From contig NZ_CP083608.1 in assembly GCF_020097135.1 (NCBI RefSeq), positions 372,001 through 436,000 of the forward strand: DNA of 64,000 bases, given 5' to 3'. The DNA comes from Macrococcus armenti (GTDB taxonomy: Bacteria > Bacillota > Bacilli > Staphylococcales > Staphylococcaceae). Below the pieces are notes generated by a model. That model was given only the letters and a program-made list of their open reading frames with translations. It did not search any database and was not told where the DNA came from. Positions 63,817-64,000 of the stretch are shown piece after piece. Position 1 is the first letter of the stretch, and every line of letters starts with the position of its first letter. A program made the translations under genes and the position numbers.

Positions 63817-64000
63817 ATGAAAAAATCAGCATTAGCTTTAACGGCATTAGTGTCATTATCAACATTAGGAACTACTCAAGTAGACGCAGCAGCTTATGGA
63901 AGAGCAGATGCCTCTAATACAACTACAAGTGTAAACACTCAATACTCAAATAACATCAACTATACATATAACAATGATGGTTCATATACTTATAATTATG
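63817..64000 (+). CDS. Secreted protein, start only (cell-wall hydrolase-like candidate)
   Basis: The first 61 codons of a gene that runs off the right edge. A signal peptide (KKSALALTALVSLSTLGTTQ) has a likely cut at VDA-AA. The mature start is rich in Tyr, Asn, Thr and Ser (NINYTYNNDGSYTYNY), as in staphylococcal SsaA, IsaA or SceD-type wall enzymes. CGGAGGA precedes the ATG. The WalR-type box upstream agrees with that, but no catalytic domain is visible yet. Confidence 0.7.
   Translation, partial: MKKSALALTALVSLSTLGTTQVDAAAYGRADASNTTTSVNTQYSNNINYTYNNDGSYTYNY

Overview
The window is a low-GC Gram-positive chromosome segment with strong Shine-Dalgarno sites and many hairpin terminators. Its gene content is staphylococcal: glmS, a TcaA-like protein, HptA/HptS/HptR with UhpT, an IsaB-like antigen, the cst sulfur locus, mqo, aldA and a candidate WalR box. 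I infer a member of the Staphylococcaceae. Macrococcus-like genera or a coagulase-negative relative are plausible, but the genus cannot be fixed from the sequence alone.

Layout. Bases 1-8.1 kb hold the 3' end of glmS, a TcaA-like cell-envelope protein, an esterase, a solitary Z1-type helicase-like ATPase, small membrane proteins and an SDR oxidoreductase. Bases 8.3-17.8 kb are sugar-phosphate and mannose uptake: the hptA-hptS-hptR sensing system facing uhpT, then manR, manP and manA. Bases 18.1-19.8 kb carry an IsaB-like secreted protein and a PfkB-type kinase.

Bases 19.9-34.0 kb are an accessory region. It contains a 435-aa protein with a PD-(D/E)XK-like motif, a DpnII-type GATC restriction-modification operon (two methyltransferases, the endonuclease and a fourth nuclease-like gene), a type I hsdR remnant fused directly behind it, tandem DUF1963 genes, an adhesin remnant, a lipoprotein and an 821-aa membrane protein. 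A 67-bp direct repeat flanks a 3-kb block, and a 43-bp copy of part of the 821-aa gene lies beside one repeat. A divergent membrane-protein gene is split by a one-base shift at an A7 tract. The region looks like a recombination hot spot rich in defence genes and decay.

Bases 34.2-42.4 kb hold an acetyltransferase, a RecQ helicase fused to a phosphoribosyltransferase domain and overlapping an internally deleted M20 peptidase, a third DUF1963 gene, a DUF805 protein, a lone MsmK-type ATPase and a lone bioB with its own BirA operator. Bases 42.4-48.3 kb are a complete ribose operon, rbsRKDACB, with a near-perfect cre/LacI-family operator. Bases 48.3-50.7 kb carry a lipoprotein and an AbgT transporter. 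Bases 50.7-56.0 kb are a reactive-sulfur detoxification locus: cstR, a rhodanese and a TauE/SafE exporter on one strand, and an 812-aa CoA-disulfide-reductase/rhodanese/TusA/DsrE fusion plus cstB on the other, with three CstR-type operators between them.

Bases 56.0-64.0 kb hold pcp, a QueD-like protein, a CAP-domain pseudogene, mqo, a bile acid:sodium symporter-family protein, an alcohol dehydrogenase remnant, a NERD protein, a six-copy 62-bp hairpin minisatellite, aldA, and the start of a secreted protein behind a WalR-type box.

The strongest leads for something not yet described are the four-gene DpnII-type operon with its extra nuclease candidates, the hairpin-bearing minisatellite, the split membrane protein and the repeat mosaic of the accessory region. 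No tRNA, rRNA, CRISPR array or complete insertion sequence was seen.
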